64,000 bases of DNA from Aldehydirespirator sp965220485 (GCA_965220485.1 OZ244832.1:1488001-1552000), one strand, 5' to 3'. Counted from the first letter of the stretch, positions 53,481 through 62,140 are shown. Notes: generated by a model from the letters alone, not told the origin. Translations and numbers: made by a program.

Positions 53481-54905
53481 ATGCCCCGCCGTCATCTTTC
53501 AACGCCCGCCTCGTCGACTCGAGGCGCCGCTCGACCGATTTCCCTTCCTGGGAGCGAGTCGTGGTCTACGGTGGCCGACATGGCCCCTGCAGCACGGCCG
53601 CGCACCAACGGCACCATGAACTCGCTGTTGGCGCGGGACGCTCCCGCACACGACTGGTACCGCTTCGTGTTGTCGTTCCCACCTCACCTTGTGCGCGACT
53701 ATGCCCAGCGGTTCGGTCTCGACGCCGACAGCTGTGTTCTTGACCCGTTCTGCGGCACGGGCACGACCCTTGTGGAGGCGAAGAAGCTCGGCGTGCCTAG
53801 CTGTGGCCTCGAAGCGGTGCCGGTGTCGCGGCTTGCAGCTTCCACCAAGGTTAACTGGACTCCAGATCCTGACGAGTTGCTGGAGCACGCCGAACTCGTG
53901 GCCGAGAAGGCGCTCGCGATGTTGGCTGCGGACGGTATCTCTGATGAGCCGGCGTCATCGGTCCCACGGGGGGTGCGGCTGCGGACGCTTCCTGCTGCTA
54001 GTGCGAAGCTGCTGCTCAAGGACTCAATCAGCGCTCTGCCGCTTCACAAGGTGCTGGTGTTGCGTGACGCCCTCGACGGTGAATACGACTCGGCCTTTGC
54101 TGACCACGAGCGGCTCGCGCTGGCTCGGATCCTGCCGGTGGAGGTCGGCAATCTGCGCTTCGGGCCAGAGGTGGGCCTCGGAACGGTCAAGCTCGATGCT
54201 CCGGTGGTGTCTGTGTGGCTTGAGCGCGTACGAACGATGTGCGCCGATCTGCACCAGCTCCGGCCACGCGCTGCCACTCCGGCTGTTGCCCTCGACGCGG
54301 ATGCCCGATTGGTCGGCGAACTCCTTGAGCCCAGCAGCGTCGATGCGGTCATCACCTCGCCGCCGTACCCGAACGAGAAGGACTACTCGCGCACGGTGCG
54401 CCTCGAATCGGTGCTTCTGGGCTATCTCAGCAGCCGGGCGGATCTTCAGGCGATGAAGAAGGGTCTGGTGAGGTCGAACACCCGCGGTGTCTACCGCGAC
54501 GACGCCGACGACGCCTGGGTTCGAGACGACGCCGAGGTCGAGCGCATCGCCGCCGCGATAGAGGCCCGCCGCATCGAACTCGGTAAGGACTCGGGATTCG
54601 AGCGCATGTACCACCGGGTCACGAAGCTGTACTTCGGGGGGATGGCACGTCACCTGGTTTCGTTGAGCCGGGTGCTGAAGCCCGGAGCCCGCCTCGCGTA
54701 CGTGGTAGGCGACCAAGCCTCCTATCTGAGGGTCATGATCCGCACCGGTCAGCTCCTGGCTGAGATCGCGGAGCGCGCCGGTTACGAGGTCGAGTCAATT
54801 GACCTGTTCCGCACCCGTCACGCCACCGCAACACGCCAGCAACTCCGCGAGGAAGTACTCGTGCTGAGATGGCCAGGCGCCGCAGCCGCCGCACGCCGCC
54901 GATGA
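53481..54905 (+). CDS. Type II DNA methyltransferase (SPPY class)
   Basis: 474 residues from ATG 53481 with AAGGAGG 6-7 nt upstream. Motif I DPFCGTGTTLVEAKK (near residue 90) precedes the catalytic TSPPYPNEKDYS (near 290), i.e. gamma-type order; SPPY favours N4-cytosine. A long insert between them would hold target recognition. It is followed by a putative restriction enzyme, forming the second R-M pair of the window. Confidence 0.88.
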   Translation: MPRRHLSTPASSTRGAARPISLPGSESWSTVADMAPAARPRTNGTMNSLLARDAPAHDWYRFVLSFPPHLVRDYAQRFGLDADSCVLDPFCGTGTTLVEAKKLGVPSCGLEAVPVSRLAASTKVNWTPDPDELLEHAELVAEKALAMLAADGISDEPASSVPRGVRLRTLPAASAKLLLKDSISALPLHKVLVLRDALDGEYDSAFADHERLALARILPVEVGNLRFGPEVGLGTVKLDAPVVSVWLERVRTMCADLHQLRPRAATPAVALDADARLVGELLEPSSVDAVITSPPYPNEKDYSRTVRLESVLLGYLSSRADLQAMKKGLVRSNTRGVYRDDADDAWVRDDAEVERIAAAIEARRIELGKDSGFERMYHRVTKLYFGGMARHLVSLSRVLKPGARLAYVVGDQASYLRVMIRTGQLLAEIAERAGYEVESIDLFRTRHATATRQQLREEVLVLRWPGAAAAARRR

Positions 54906-54941
54906 GGCACTCGCAGGCTCCCGCCGAAGGACTGCGCTGAC

Positions 54942-55775
54942 ATGTCCACGGCGAGCTTGGCGCAGCAGATCATCGACAAGATCTTCGCCGCGCGCCATAG
55001 CCCAGGCCTCCAAGAAGTGACCTTCACGAGAGACGACTTGATTTCTGCCGCTGCCGCACTGGGAGCACCCCGCCCGAAGAATCTCGGCGACATCGTGTAC
55101 TCGCTGCGCTACCGGGTGCCGCTTCCCGACTCCATCCGACAAACCGCACCGCGGAGCCGCGAATGGGCGATCTTCCCTGGCGGCAACGCCGTCTACACGC
55201 TGCGGACCGTGCCCTTCAATCTCATCGAGCCACGAAAGGGTCTTCGGACGATCCGCCTACCCGACGCCACACCCGGCGTCATCTCCAAGTACTCCCTAAC
55301 AGACGAACAGGCCCTACTAGCCCGGGTCCGATACAACCGACTGCTCGATGTGTTCACCGGCCTCGCCTGCTACCCCCTCCAGAGCCACCTGCGCACAAGC
55401 ATCACAATCACCAACGCCATCGACGGCACGCCAAGCAGCTCGCAGGTTGAAACTGACGATGTCTATGTCGGCTTGGACGAGCACGGCGCGCACTACATCC
55501 TGCCAGTACAGGCCAAGGGCGGCTCGGACTCGCTAAGTGTCATCCAGATCTGGCAGGACCTTCGAGTCTCTGAACAGAAGTTCCCCGACCTGATCGCCCG
55601 TCCAGTCGCAGCTCAGTTCATGGAGCAGAGCGTCATAGCTCTCTTCGAGTTCCAAGAATCCAACAACCAGATCACCATCGCCCGCGAGCACCACTACAGC
55701 CTCGTCCCACCAGAAGAACTTGAGTCACACGAATTGGCTGCCTACCGGACTACTGCACAACACGCCACTCGCTGA
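54942..55775 (+). CDS. Putative restriction endonuclease
   Basis: 277 residues. A helical N-terminal half is followed by a PD-(D/E)xK-type core: VETDDVYVGLDEHGAHYILP then VQAKGG (Q-A-K) and DSLSVIQIWQDLR. The N-terminal LISAAAALGAPRPKNLGDIV looks like a winged-helix. It follows the methyltransferase by 36 bp on the same strand. No family named. Confidence 0.75.
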   Translation: MSTASLAQQIIDKIFAARHSPGLQEVTFTRDDLISAAAALGAPRPKNLGDIVYSLRYRVPLPDSIRQTAPRSREWAIFPGGNAVYTLRTVPFNLIEPRKGLRTIRLPDATPGVISKYSLTDEQALLARVRYNRLLDVFTGLACYPLQSHLRTSITITNAIDGTPSSSQVETDDVYVGLDEHGAHYILPVQAKGGSDSLSVIQIWQDLRVSEQKFPDLIARPVAAQFMEQSVIALFEFQESNNQITIAREHHYSLVPPEELESHELAAYRTTAQHATR

Positions 55776-55796
55776 GACCGAACACCGAACGCGGGC

Positions 55797-55885
55797 AGTT
55801 CTGTTGGCCGCCGCTGGGCAGAACCGTGGGCCGCCAGCGGGCAACTGCATGGTCGCCACTGGGCAGAATCTCATGGCCGCCGACA
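55797..55885. mobile_element. Possible IS21-like terminal repeat remnant
   Basis: Short near-repeats ggccgccgctgggcagaacc, ggccgccagcgggcaactgc, ggtcgccactgggcagaatc and ggccgccgac at about 22-bp steps. Multiple such subterminal repeats are typical of IS21-family ends, but no transposase remains. Confidence 0.35.
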
Positions 55886-56005
55886 AACGATCTGGCGCCT
55901 GCGGCGAGCAGGCGAGTTCCCACAGCCCATCCGACTCAGTGCCAACGCCGTCGGCTGGCACGCCCACGTCATCGACGAGTGGCTGGCAGAGCGCCCCCAG
56001 GCGTG
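55886..56005 (+). pseudogene. Truncated alpA copy
   Basis: About 120 bp nearly identical to 52782-52905: TIWRLRRAGEFPQPIRLSAN, AVGWHAHVIDEWLAERPQA then stop. The 5' part, including the start codon, is absent, replaced by the repeat cluster on its left. Two alpA ends thus bracket the second R-M system. Confidence 0.8.
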
Positions 56006-56146
56006 ATCGTTCGGCGACCAGTTCTAGGTCCAATCGGAGTTGCGTGCCGCGAGAGCCTCGCCCATCAGCCCGGCATCCGGTGTCGGACACCATCGCCGCC
56101 GTCACCCGCGGCAACTACTCTCGACGCTGTGGCTAGTCCCACCACC

Positions 56147-56713
56147 ATGACGGCGATCACCGCCCCGGCTGCTTCTGCGGCGGAGGCCCTGGAGCCCTGC
56201 GAGAGATCGATCTTGTCGGTGCTGCGCTTGTGGCCACGCGGCGCCGCTGAAGCCGCGGTCGCGCACCGCGCCAGCCTCGACACCACAATCGCTGCCGCGG
56301 CGCTGCGCCGGCTCCTCGATGCCGGGTTCGTCGTGTCCAGCGAGGAGACCCCGCCGGTGCGGCGCCAACATGAGCGCATCGTGTTCTGGCGCCTCGCCGG
56401 CGCCTCGGCCACCGCGGCGCTCATGGCGGATGTGCCCCGACCCGACCCCACCCAGCGTCGAGGCCCCCAAGGACCGCTGCCCGATGAGTTCTGGCACCAC
56501 TTCTGTTCGGGGTCGGACCCCGCGGATCTGCGCCTGCCCCGCGACGCCGCCCTGGTGGGTTGCCGCCTCATCGAATCGTTCGACTCCGAGGCCCGATCCT
56601 GGGTGCTATCGAGCTTCACCGTCGAGCAGCTCGCCGCCTGCCACAGCCGCTATCCCGACCCCAGCTCACAAGCCCCTGAGCTGATCGCGGCGGTCATTGA
56701 GGCGCTGAGTTGA
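56147..56713 (+). CDS. AbiEi-position winged-helix protein
   Basis: About 188 residues (ATG 56147; a GTG at 56129 is possible). N-terminal helix-turn-helix-like part (SILSVLRLWPRGAAEAAVAH, ALRRLLDAGFVVSSEE) followed by a domain with no recognised motif. It overlaps the start of the AbiEii-like gene and takes the place of the AbiEi regulator/antitoxin in AbiE systems, but the classical AbiEi sequence signature is not obvious. Confidence 0.6.
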   Translation: MTAITAPAASAAEALEPCERSILSVLRLWPRGAAEAAVAHRASLDTTIAAAALRRLLDAGFVVSSEETPPVRRQHERIVFWRLAGASATAALMADVPRPDPTQRRGPQGPLPDEFWHHFCSGSDPADLRLPRDAALVGCRLIESFDSEARSWVLSSFTVEQLAACHSRYPDPSSQAPELIAAVIEALS

Positions 56714-57651
56714 CCGTCATCGGGAACTACAGCGACGTCCTCAACGACAACATGATCGCGGCGTGGTCCCGCGTCGCCGCCGCCCTCGAGGGCCTCGACT
56801 GCGCGCTGATGGGCGGCACCGCCGTCGCCATGGTGCTGCGGCACCGCCACAGCCACGACCTCGACTTCATGACCCTGGCCCCCTTCGACTCGCGCGCGGT
56901 CGCCGCCAAACTGCTGTCAGCGGCCGCCCGCGCCGCCTACAAAGACGACGACCGGCCCCACATCGCCAAAGTCGCGTTCGACGGCGTACCCGTCACCGTC
57001 ATGAGAGACCTCCGAGGCTTCGTCGAAGGCCACGCCACCCAACTCGCTGACCCCAGCGTCGTCGACGGCATCGCCGTCGGATCGGTCCCGGACCTCATGG
57101 CCACCAAACTCGAAGTGATCCAGCACTGCCGCCAGGGCCGCGACTACATCGACATCGCCGCCATGGACCGCGCCGGCGCCTGCACCATCGAAGACGGCCT
57201 GCGCTACCACCGACAGCGCTACGCCCCCACCGTCACCTACGAAGAGACCCTGCGCATCGCACAGCTCGCCACCAGCGCGCCGCCCACAGACCCCGACCCC
57301 GCCTTCAACCGCCACCTCGCTGAGGCTGCCAGCCACCTAGCCGCACGCCGGCGCGCCGTCCTCGACTGGGCGCTGCAGTCTGGACAGCGGCCACGCCCGC
57401 CCCATCCCAATCCCCCCGCACACGAACTCTTGACCCGCCACCGCGGACGCGTCGGAGACCGGTTCGCCAGGCAACACTCCCACCCGTGCCTACTCCTCGA
57501 TCACCAGGGCCGCGTCCTCCCTCAACCGACCGTGCAGGCCTCTGCCTGCTCGATCACAAACCTGGCCTCGCCCGAAGCGCGACGGCGGCCGCGGGCGTGC
57601 CGATGCAGGCGACGAGTTGTTGAGGTTCCTGCGCGAGCAGGTCGATGCTAA
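56710..57651 (+). CDS. AbiEii-like nucleotidyltransferase toxin
   Basis: TTG at 56710 inside the stop of the previous gene. The nucleotidyltransferase motif LMGGTAVAMVLRHRHSHDLDFM (GG...D-x-D) and VTVMRDLRGF, VGSVPDLMATKLEVIQHC and RGRDYIDIAAM are those of the AbiEii/DUF1814 family, in which the toxin modifies tRNA. The family part ends near residue 225; the remaining 85 residues are Pro/Arg-rich and may be an out-of-frame tail, since a protein-like stretch GDELLRFLREQVDAK lies in another phase at 57610-57656. Confidence 0.8.
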   Translation: MTVIGNYSDVLNDNMIAAWSRVAAALEGLDCALMGGTAVAMVLRHRHSHDLDFMTLAPFDSRAVAAKLLSAAARAAYKDDDRPHIAKVAFDGVPVTVMRDLRGFVEGHATQLADPSVVDGIAVGSVPDLMATKLEVIQHCRQGRDYIDIAAMDRAGACTIEDGLRYHRQRYAPTVTYEETLRIAQLATSAPPTDPDPAFNRHLAEAASHLAARRRAVLDWALQSGQRPRPPHPNPPAHELLTRHRGRVGDRFARQHSHPCLLLDHQGRVLPQPTVQASACSITNLASPEARRRPRACRCRRRVVEVPARAGRC

Positions 57652-57682
57652 GTAGATGGGCTAGCGCGCCAGCGTTCGGCCG

Positions 57683-58096
57683 TTATGGCGTCATGGCTTT
57701 GGCCGCGGCCTCGACGGCGGCTTTGAACTCCGCGTCGGCTTCGGCGGCGGTTGCCGGCTTGTACCCGTCGAGGGCGGCGGTGACGCCGATGATGGAGGCC
57801 TCGGCTATGTCCGCGTCTAAGGCGTCGATGATCTTGTGGCGGCGCCAGAACTCGGTCCGTGCGGCTTGGAGGGCCTGAGCGTGCAGGTTTGTCCGGTGGC
57901 GAGCAGCGATGTGGAACCCTGCGCCTTGGAGGACGCCGAACGCGGCGCTGAGCGCGGCGGTGGTGTCGAGGGTGAGCCAGTGGTCAATGATCGTTTCGTA
58001 GAACTCGGGGCGACCTGCAGCCGCGCGGGCAGCTTCGAGGGCGGCGCTCATCGCAGTGGCGCTGTGCTCGTCGGCTGCGGCGCCGGTTCCGGTCAT
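57683..58096 (-). CDS. Hypothetical protein
   Basis: 137 residues from ATG 58096. Helical and Ala-rich (AALEAARAAAGRPEFYETII, ALQAARTEFWRRHKIIDALD). No family recognised. It lies between the AbiEii tail and the DUF2188 gene, both in accessory context. Confidence 0.55.
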   Translation of the reverse strand: MTGTGAAADEHSATAMSAALEAARAAAGRPEFYETIIDHWLTLDTTAALSAAFGVLQGAGFHIAARHRTNLHAQALQAARTEFWRRHKIIDALDADIAEASIIGVTAALDGYKPATAAEADAEFKAAVEAAAKAMTP

Positions 58097-58180
58097 GGGC
58101 ACCAACCTACCGACGTCGGCCAACTGCACCGAAGCACGGGGAACCCGCCCGTGTCGCTGTGCACGGAGGCATGAGACACG

Positions 58181-58423
58181 TCAGTGCTTGGTGTCCTTGG
58201 TTGGGTGGGGATCGTTGCCGGGGGCGACGGTGTCGCTGTCACGGAAGCGGCCGTCGCGTCCCTGGATGCGCACCTCTCCCCCGCCGGCGTTGCTCACGAT
58301 GTCCTTGGCGTGCTGGATGGCCTGGGTCTGGGTGTGCTTGGAGGAACGCTTGGCGTGAGCAGCCTTCACGTCCCAGCCGCCGTCAGGGTTGCGAACGACA
58401 TAGCGGTCGTTGGGCTTGGGCAT
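58181..58423 (-). CDS. DUF2188 protein
   Basis: 80 residues: RYVVRNPDGGWDVKAAHAKR, ASSKHTQTQAIQHAKDIVSN-like segment and GGGEVRIQGRDGRFRDSDTV, which is the DUF2188 pattern of a small beta-alpha protein seen often near mobile genes. Function unknown. Divergent from dprA. Confidence 0.82.
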   Translation of the reverse strand: MPKPNDRYVVRNPDGGWDVKAAHAKRSSKHTQTQAIQHAKDIVSNAGGGEVRIQGRDGRFRDSDTVAPGNDPHPTKDTKH

Positions 58424-58673
58424 GGTGGAAGCTCCATGGCTTGTGATTCCTTGTGCGCCGTCGCCCGCGTCCCCAGAGGAGATCCACGGCTCCGTCCGCG
58501 TTGGCAGGTTACAGTATTGGAATTACGGTTACAAACAGATGTTCGCATTCAGCCCGGCGCGGTCACGTAGACGCCTCAGGTCGCGGGACCTCCCCGTGGC
58601 TACATTGGTCGCAGGCGTCGCCGCCCGGGCCACCCGCCACCCGGGATCCCAGGGCACCCAGAGGAGGGACCGT

Positions 58674-59633
58674 ATGCCCAACATGACGTCCACCCAGCGA
58701 CAGGTACTTGCGCTGTGCAGCCTGGTCTCCGCCGGCGACCGATGCGACTGGGGGGTTCTCGCTCGACAGGCCCACCGCGAGCGATCTCTAGATGGTCTGG
58801 TGGCCGGCGACATTCTGGAAACCAGCGCAAACGCCCACGGGACCGGATGGGTGATCAAGACCGCTTCACCAGAGAGCTGGACAGCCGCCTGGGAGCGAGC
58901 GGACTCGGAGTATCGGGCTGCGACCACCGCCGGGGCGCGCCTGACGACCGTGCTTGACGACGACTTCCCGCTCAACTTGCGGCTGATCCACAACCTGCCG
59001 CCCTTCCTGTTCTATCGGGGCAGTCTCGACGCCGACCGTGACGCCCACAGCGTCGCCGTCGTAGGCACCCGATCAGCCTCCCCCGACGGCGTCCGGCAGA
59101 CCCGCTGCGTGGTCCGATCGCTAACGCACAGCGGCCTCACGGTGACGTCGGGGCTGGCAATCGGCATAGACGCCGCCGCTCACCGCGAGACCCTCGCGTG
59201 CCACGGACGCACGATCGCCGTGCTGCCCTCTGGGATCACCCGCTTAGCCCCAGCTGCCAATCGGGATCTCGGAGAGGACATCGTGGCCTCGGGCGGACTC
59301 ATCGTGTCGCAGTTCTCCCCCACAGCCACACCAGCCAGATGGACCTTCGGCAAGCGCAACGAAGTCACCTCCGGCATCAGCCAAGGCACAGTCGTGATCG
59401 AAGCATCAAGCACGTCGGGAGCCCGAATGCAGGCCCGGCTCGCCTACGAGCACGGCAAGCGGGTATTCCTGCTGAACACGCTCGTCGCCGAGCAGACCTG
59501 GGCGCAGCAGATGGTGGAGCGCCGCCGGGCAGTCGCCGTCTCGTGCATTGACGAGATCACCAGTCGGATCGTGTCACCTGACCGGGTGCGCGACGTAAGC
59601 GACCTGCTTCACGTAGAGCCAGCACTGTTGTAG
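58674..59633 (+). CDS. DprA/Smf-family protein (SLOG domain)
   Basis: 319 residues from ATG 58674 with GAGGAGGG 8 nt upstream. N-terminal helical part, then the Rossmann-like DprA core: AVVGTRSASPDGVRQTR, GLTVTSGLAIGIDAAAHRET, IAVLPSGI, GGLIVSQFSP, TVVIEASSTSGARMQA. As a second, island-borne DprA it is unlikely to be the housekeeping recombination mediator; SLOG/DprA proteins coupled to phosphoribosyltransferases have been proposed as defence or nucleotide-signalling modules. Phosphoribosyltransferase remnants follow. Confidence 0.85.
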   Translation: MPNMTSTQRQVLALCSLVSAGDRCDWGVLARQAHRERSLDGLVAGDILETSANAHGTGWVIKTASPESWTAAWERADSEYRAATTAGARLTTVLDDDFPLNLRLIHNLPPFLFYRGSLDADRDAHSVAVVGTRSASPDGVRQTRCVVRSLTHSGLTVTSGLAIGIDAAAHRETLACHGRTIAVLPSGITRLAPAANRDLGEDIVASGGLIVSQFSPTATPARWTFGKRNEVTSGISQGTVVIEASSTSGARMQARLAYEHGKRVFLLNTLVAEQTWAQQMVERRRAVAVSCIDEITSRIVSPDRVRDVSDLLHVEPALL

Positions 59634-59636
59634 GCG

Positions 59637-59774
59637 CACCCCATGGCGCCGCCGTCCGACCGCCACGACTTCCCCAACTGCAAGGGCTGCCCGTACGTGC
59701 CGCTGAGCTTCGCCTCAATGAACTCCGCGACCAAGGCATCTTCGGCGTCCCCGCCCGGGACTGACCCAGAGAAG
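59637..59774 (+). pseudogene. ComF-like phosphoribosyltransferase remnant 1
   Basis: Frame directly after dprA encodes VRPPRLPQLQGLPVRAAELR then LNELRDQGIFGVPARD and a stop. VRxPRxPQxQGLPVR matches the ComF pre-PRPP-loop region and also the second remnant at 60525, but neither the N-terminal zinc ribbon nor the PRPP-binding loop is present. Confidence 0.5.
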
Positions 59775-59835
59775 CCGCCCAAACAGACGTTGACGCGCTG
59801 GTGCCAACGCAATACGCTCGGGCCTATCTACTCCC

Positions 59836-59878
59836 CGCCCGCTGGACGGCTCACTTCGATGCCGTCCCCGGGCGGGTG
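59836..59878. terminator. GC-rich hairpin before the NYN gene
   Basis: cccgcccgctggacggc pairs with gccgtccccgggcggg around an actcacttcgat-like loop. It would fold strongly in RNA and could end dprA-region transcripts or control the NYN gene. Confidence 0.45.
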
Positions 59879-59887
59879 TTTCATGTC

Positions 59888-60271
59888 ATGCGCACGATAG
59901 TCCTCATCGACGGCCAGAACCTCTACCATCTGGCCAGGATCGCGTGGGCCCCGGCCCCGGCCGACCCGTCATCGCCTTACTCGTGGCCCAGCTACGACGT
60001 CGAGGCGCTCGCCGCGCGCCTCACAGCTCGGCTCCCACAGCGCAACCTCGACGAGATCCGCTTCTATACCGGAGTCCCTGCCGCCTCCGTCGACCAGTTC
60101 TGGCACAGCTTCTGGACCAACAAGTGCCGCCACCTCCGCAACCAGGGTGTCCACGTCTACACCGGCAGGGTCAACTCGGCCCGCCAAGAGAAGGGGGTGG
60201 AACGTGAGCCTGGCTCTCGATCTCATCCAGGCCGACCCACGAGCAGCGCTACGACGCCGCCATCATCGTGA
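59888..60271 (+). CDS. NYN-domain nuclease, N-terminal part (frameshifted)
   Basis: ATG 59888 gives MRTIVLIDGQNLYHLARIAW, the first acidic motif of NYN/PIN-like RNases, then LDEIRFYTGVPA and VHVYTGRVNSARQEKGVE. The natural continuation (VSLALDLIQA, then YDAAIIVSQDADF) is in two other phases, so one extra base near 60200 and another near 60232 break the gene. An intact NYN protein would cut RNA. It lies upstream of CBASS but is not a known CBASS effector type. Confidence 0.6.
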   Translation: MRTIVLIDGQNLYHLARIAWAPAPADPSSPYSWPSYDVEALAARLTARLPQRNLDEIRFYTGVPAASVDQFWHSFWTNKCRHLRNQGVHVYTGRVNSARQEKGVEREPGSRSHPGRPTSSATTPPSS

Positions 60272-60474
60272 GCCAGGACGCCGACTTCGGGCCCGCCGTG
60301 AGGCTGGCCAAGAAGATCGCCCACTCCCAAGGGCGCTACCTGCAGTTTGAGTCCGCTTTCCCCGTCGGTGCCGGGAGCACCTCCAAACGCGGCGTGCCCG
60401 GCACGACGTGGGTCCCCATCGACAAAGCCACCTACGACGCCTGCCGGGACCCACGCGACTACCGACGGCCGTGA
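60268..60474 (+). CDS. NYN-domain nuclease, C-terminal part
   Basis: Holds the second acidic motif (IIVSQDADFGPAVRLAKKI, which begins just before this frame's ATG) and ends DACRDPRDYRRP. It is the last third of the gene begun at 59888; as an independent start it is unlikely to be translated. Confidence 0.55.
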   Translation: MSQDADFGPAVRLAKKIAHSQGRYLQFESAFPVGAGSTSKRGVPGTTWVPIDKATYDACRDPRDYRRP

Positions 60475-60523
60475 CCTGCATCTCGGGCGGCGGGGTGCGC
60501 CGAGGTCGCATACCCGATGGGAC

Positions 60524-60728
60524 GCCAACAGCGCTCGTCAGATCGCCGCGACGTCCTCAACGGCAAGGGCTGCCCGTACGTCAACAGAGCCGCGTCATCG
60601 TCTACGACGACATCTGCACCACCGGTCTTCAGTCAAACGCCGTGGCTCGACGCCTACGCGAATGGGGCGCCGTCTCGGTGCATGGTGTCGTGCTCGCCCG
60701 CCAGCCCTGGAGCGAAGGCAGCAGCTGA
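60524..60728 (+). pseudogene. ComF-like phosphoribosyltransferase remnant 2
   Basis: LVRSPRRPQRQGLPVRQQ then SRVIVYDDICTTGLQSNAVA and RRLREWGAVSVHGVVLARQPW; VIVYDDICTTG is the PRPP-binding loop of type I phosphoribosyltransferases. The N-terminal half and any start codon with ribosome-binding site are missing. Shares its first 18 residues with remnant 1. Confidence 0.65.
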
Positions 60729-61163
60729 TCGTCGCAGCGTCGAGCCCTCGAGGCGAACTGCATGTAGCTGCCAGATACGCCGTCCCTCTTGCAGTCCTGG
60801 CCACAGCGTCTTCGATCTCGCCATCGATCTGTGATCCGAAGAGGCGCTCAGCGCACTGCCGATGGGCAACCGGCACGCGCTTGGCTAGCTGGACTTGATG
60901 TGCGCCGAGGCCCGGAACTCGAACTCAGGTGCTTCGTCCCACATTCGGCTTGCTGGTTCGCCGTAGGCCCGGGGTGAGTTCTGCTAGTCGCGCGAGATCT
61001 TCCGGTGACCAGTCCTCGGCCGGTCGGAGGCTCCCCTGCCGCATGGCGGCGTGCCTTGTCTCACCCCCTCGATATCATCGGCGTAGTTACAAGCTTGTGA
61101 CTATCTGGCTACCGACTGGGCTGGACGATGCCGGTCGTCGTTACTGGCAGAAAGGTCGACATC
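60729..61163. other. Intergenic stretch upstream of the CBASS operon
   Basis: About 435 bp with no supported gene; likely contains the promoter of the CD-NTase gene (AT-richer tagttacaagcttgtgacta near 61085, where acaagcttgt is a perfect 10-bp palindrome). Confidence 0.5.
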
Positions 61164-61622
61164 ATGGCTAATTTGAATACGCAGTTCGCCGGGGCGAAGT
61201 CCCTCGTGGAGGCCACAGCCTCCGACAAGTCCAACGCCAAGACCGCACACGAAGAGGTGCGCGCCTGCCTGGAGGCCGATGAAACGCTCAAGGCCTATGG
61301 CATCGACACGGTGCTCATCGGCAGCTACAAGCGCCATGTGGCGATCCGTCGAGTCAAGGACGTCGATGTGTTGTCGAAGCTCCCCAGGTTGCCGCGCGAG
61401 GTCGGGCCAAGGCAGCTGCTTGGGTACTTCGTAAAGGTGCTCAGAGACAAGTTTGGGACTGATCGGGTGGAGGCTCAGGCCCGGTCGGTGAAGGTTGAAT
61501 TCCCCAATCTCGGCCTTGCTGTGGACGCGGTGCCTGCTCGTGCCTGCATTCGAGCTACATCGAGATCCCCGACCGCTCCGGCGGCTGGCAGACGACGAAC
61601 CCCGAAGCGCTCACCGAGCTGA
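61164..61622 (+). CDS. CBASS CD-NTase, N-terminal catalytic part (frameshifted)
   Basis: ATG 61164 (MANLNTQFAGAKSLVEATAS). The nucleotidyltransferase motif GSYKRHVAIRRVKDVDVL gives GS at residues 53-54 and D-x-D at 66-68; the third Asp is in LAVDAVPA (121). This is the cGAS/DncV-like fold that makes a cyclic oligonucleotide signal upon phage infection. After VPARAC the frame changes: the expected SYIEIPDRSGGWQTTNPEAL is in another phase, consistent with one lost base near 61550. Confidence 0.82.
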   Translation: MANLNTQFAGAKSLVEATASDKSNAKTAHEEVRACLEADETLKAYGIDTVLIGSYKRHVAIRRVKDVDVLSKLPRLPREVGPRQLLGYFVKVLRDKFGTDRVEAQARSVKVEFPNLGLAVDAVPARACIRATSRSPTAPAAGRRRTPKRSPS

Positions 61623-61630
61623 CAACGACG

Positions 61631-62140
61631 ATGAACAACCGATATGACGGCGAGTATGTGCCGCTGGTGAAGCTGATCCGACAGACTCGTCGCCACAACC
61701 TCGGCAAACGTCCGGGCGGGTACTACTTCGAGATCCTCACCTACCACGCTGCCCAGGGCGGGCTCGACGCACGAACCACTGCCACGCTGTTCACGTCCGC
61801 GCTGCGCAGCATCGCGGGACGGCTGCAAGCCGCCGCCTCCGGTGTTGCCGTGCCGGATCCGACGATGCCCGGTGCGGTCATTTCGATCCGCGCCACTGAC
61901 GCTCAGATGCGAACGGCCGCGGCCACCTTTGCAACTTTGGCGTCCAAAGCTGAGACGGCGCTCGGAGCTGAGCTGTGTCCAGCCGCGAAAGCGTTCCAAG
62001 AGATTCTGGGCCGCAACGACGACGGCGACTGGGTGTTCGAGATGCCGGCTGCCTGCAACGACGACGGCACGGCCAAGAATCTGACCCGGGTGTCGTCTGG
62101 GGATCGCACGATCCCCGCCGGGGATCGACGGTTCGCGTGA
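61631..62140 (+). CDS. CBASS CD-NTase, C-terminal helical part
   Basis: 169 residues forming the second, helical domain of the CD-NTase (MNNRYDGEYVPLVKLIRQTR, KRPGGYYFEILTYHAAQGGL, SKAETALGAELCPAAKAFQE). The same protein as the frame starting at 61164; its codons from SSYIEIPD (about 61550) are continuous with this frame. Stop TGA overlaps the GTG of the E2-E1 gene. Confidence 0.78.
   Translation: MNNRYDGEYVPLVKLIRQTRRHNLGKRPGGYYFEILTYHAAQGGLDARTTATLFTSALRSIAGRLQAAASGVAVPDPTMPGAVISIRATDAQMRTAAATFATLASKAETALGAELCPAAKAFQEILGRNDDGDWVFEMPAACNDDGTAKNLTRVSSGDRTIPAGDRRFA

Noticed and set aside
60890..60945. A tRNA gene (ggaactcgaactcagg looks like a T-loop)
   Set aside because: No acceptor stem or anticodon arm could be folded around it.
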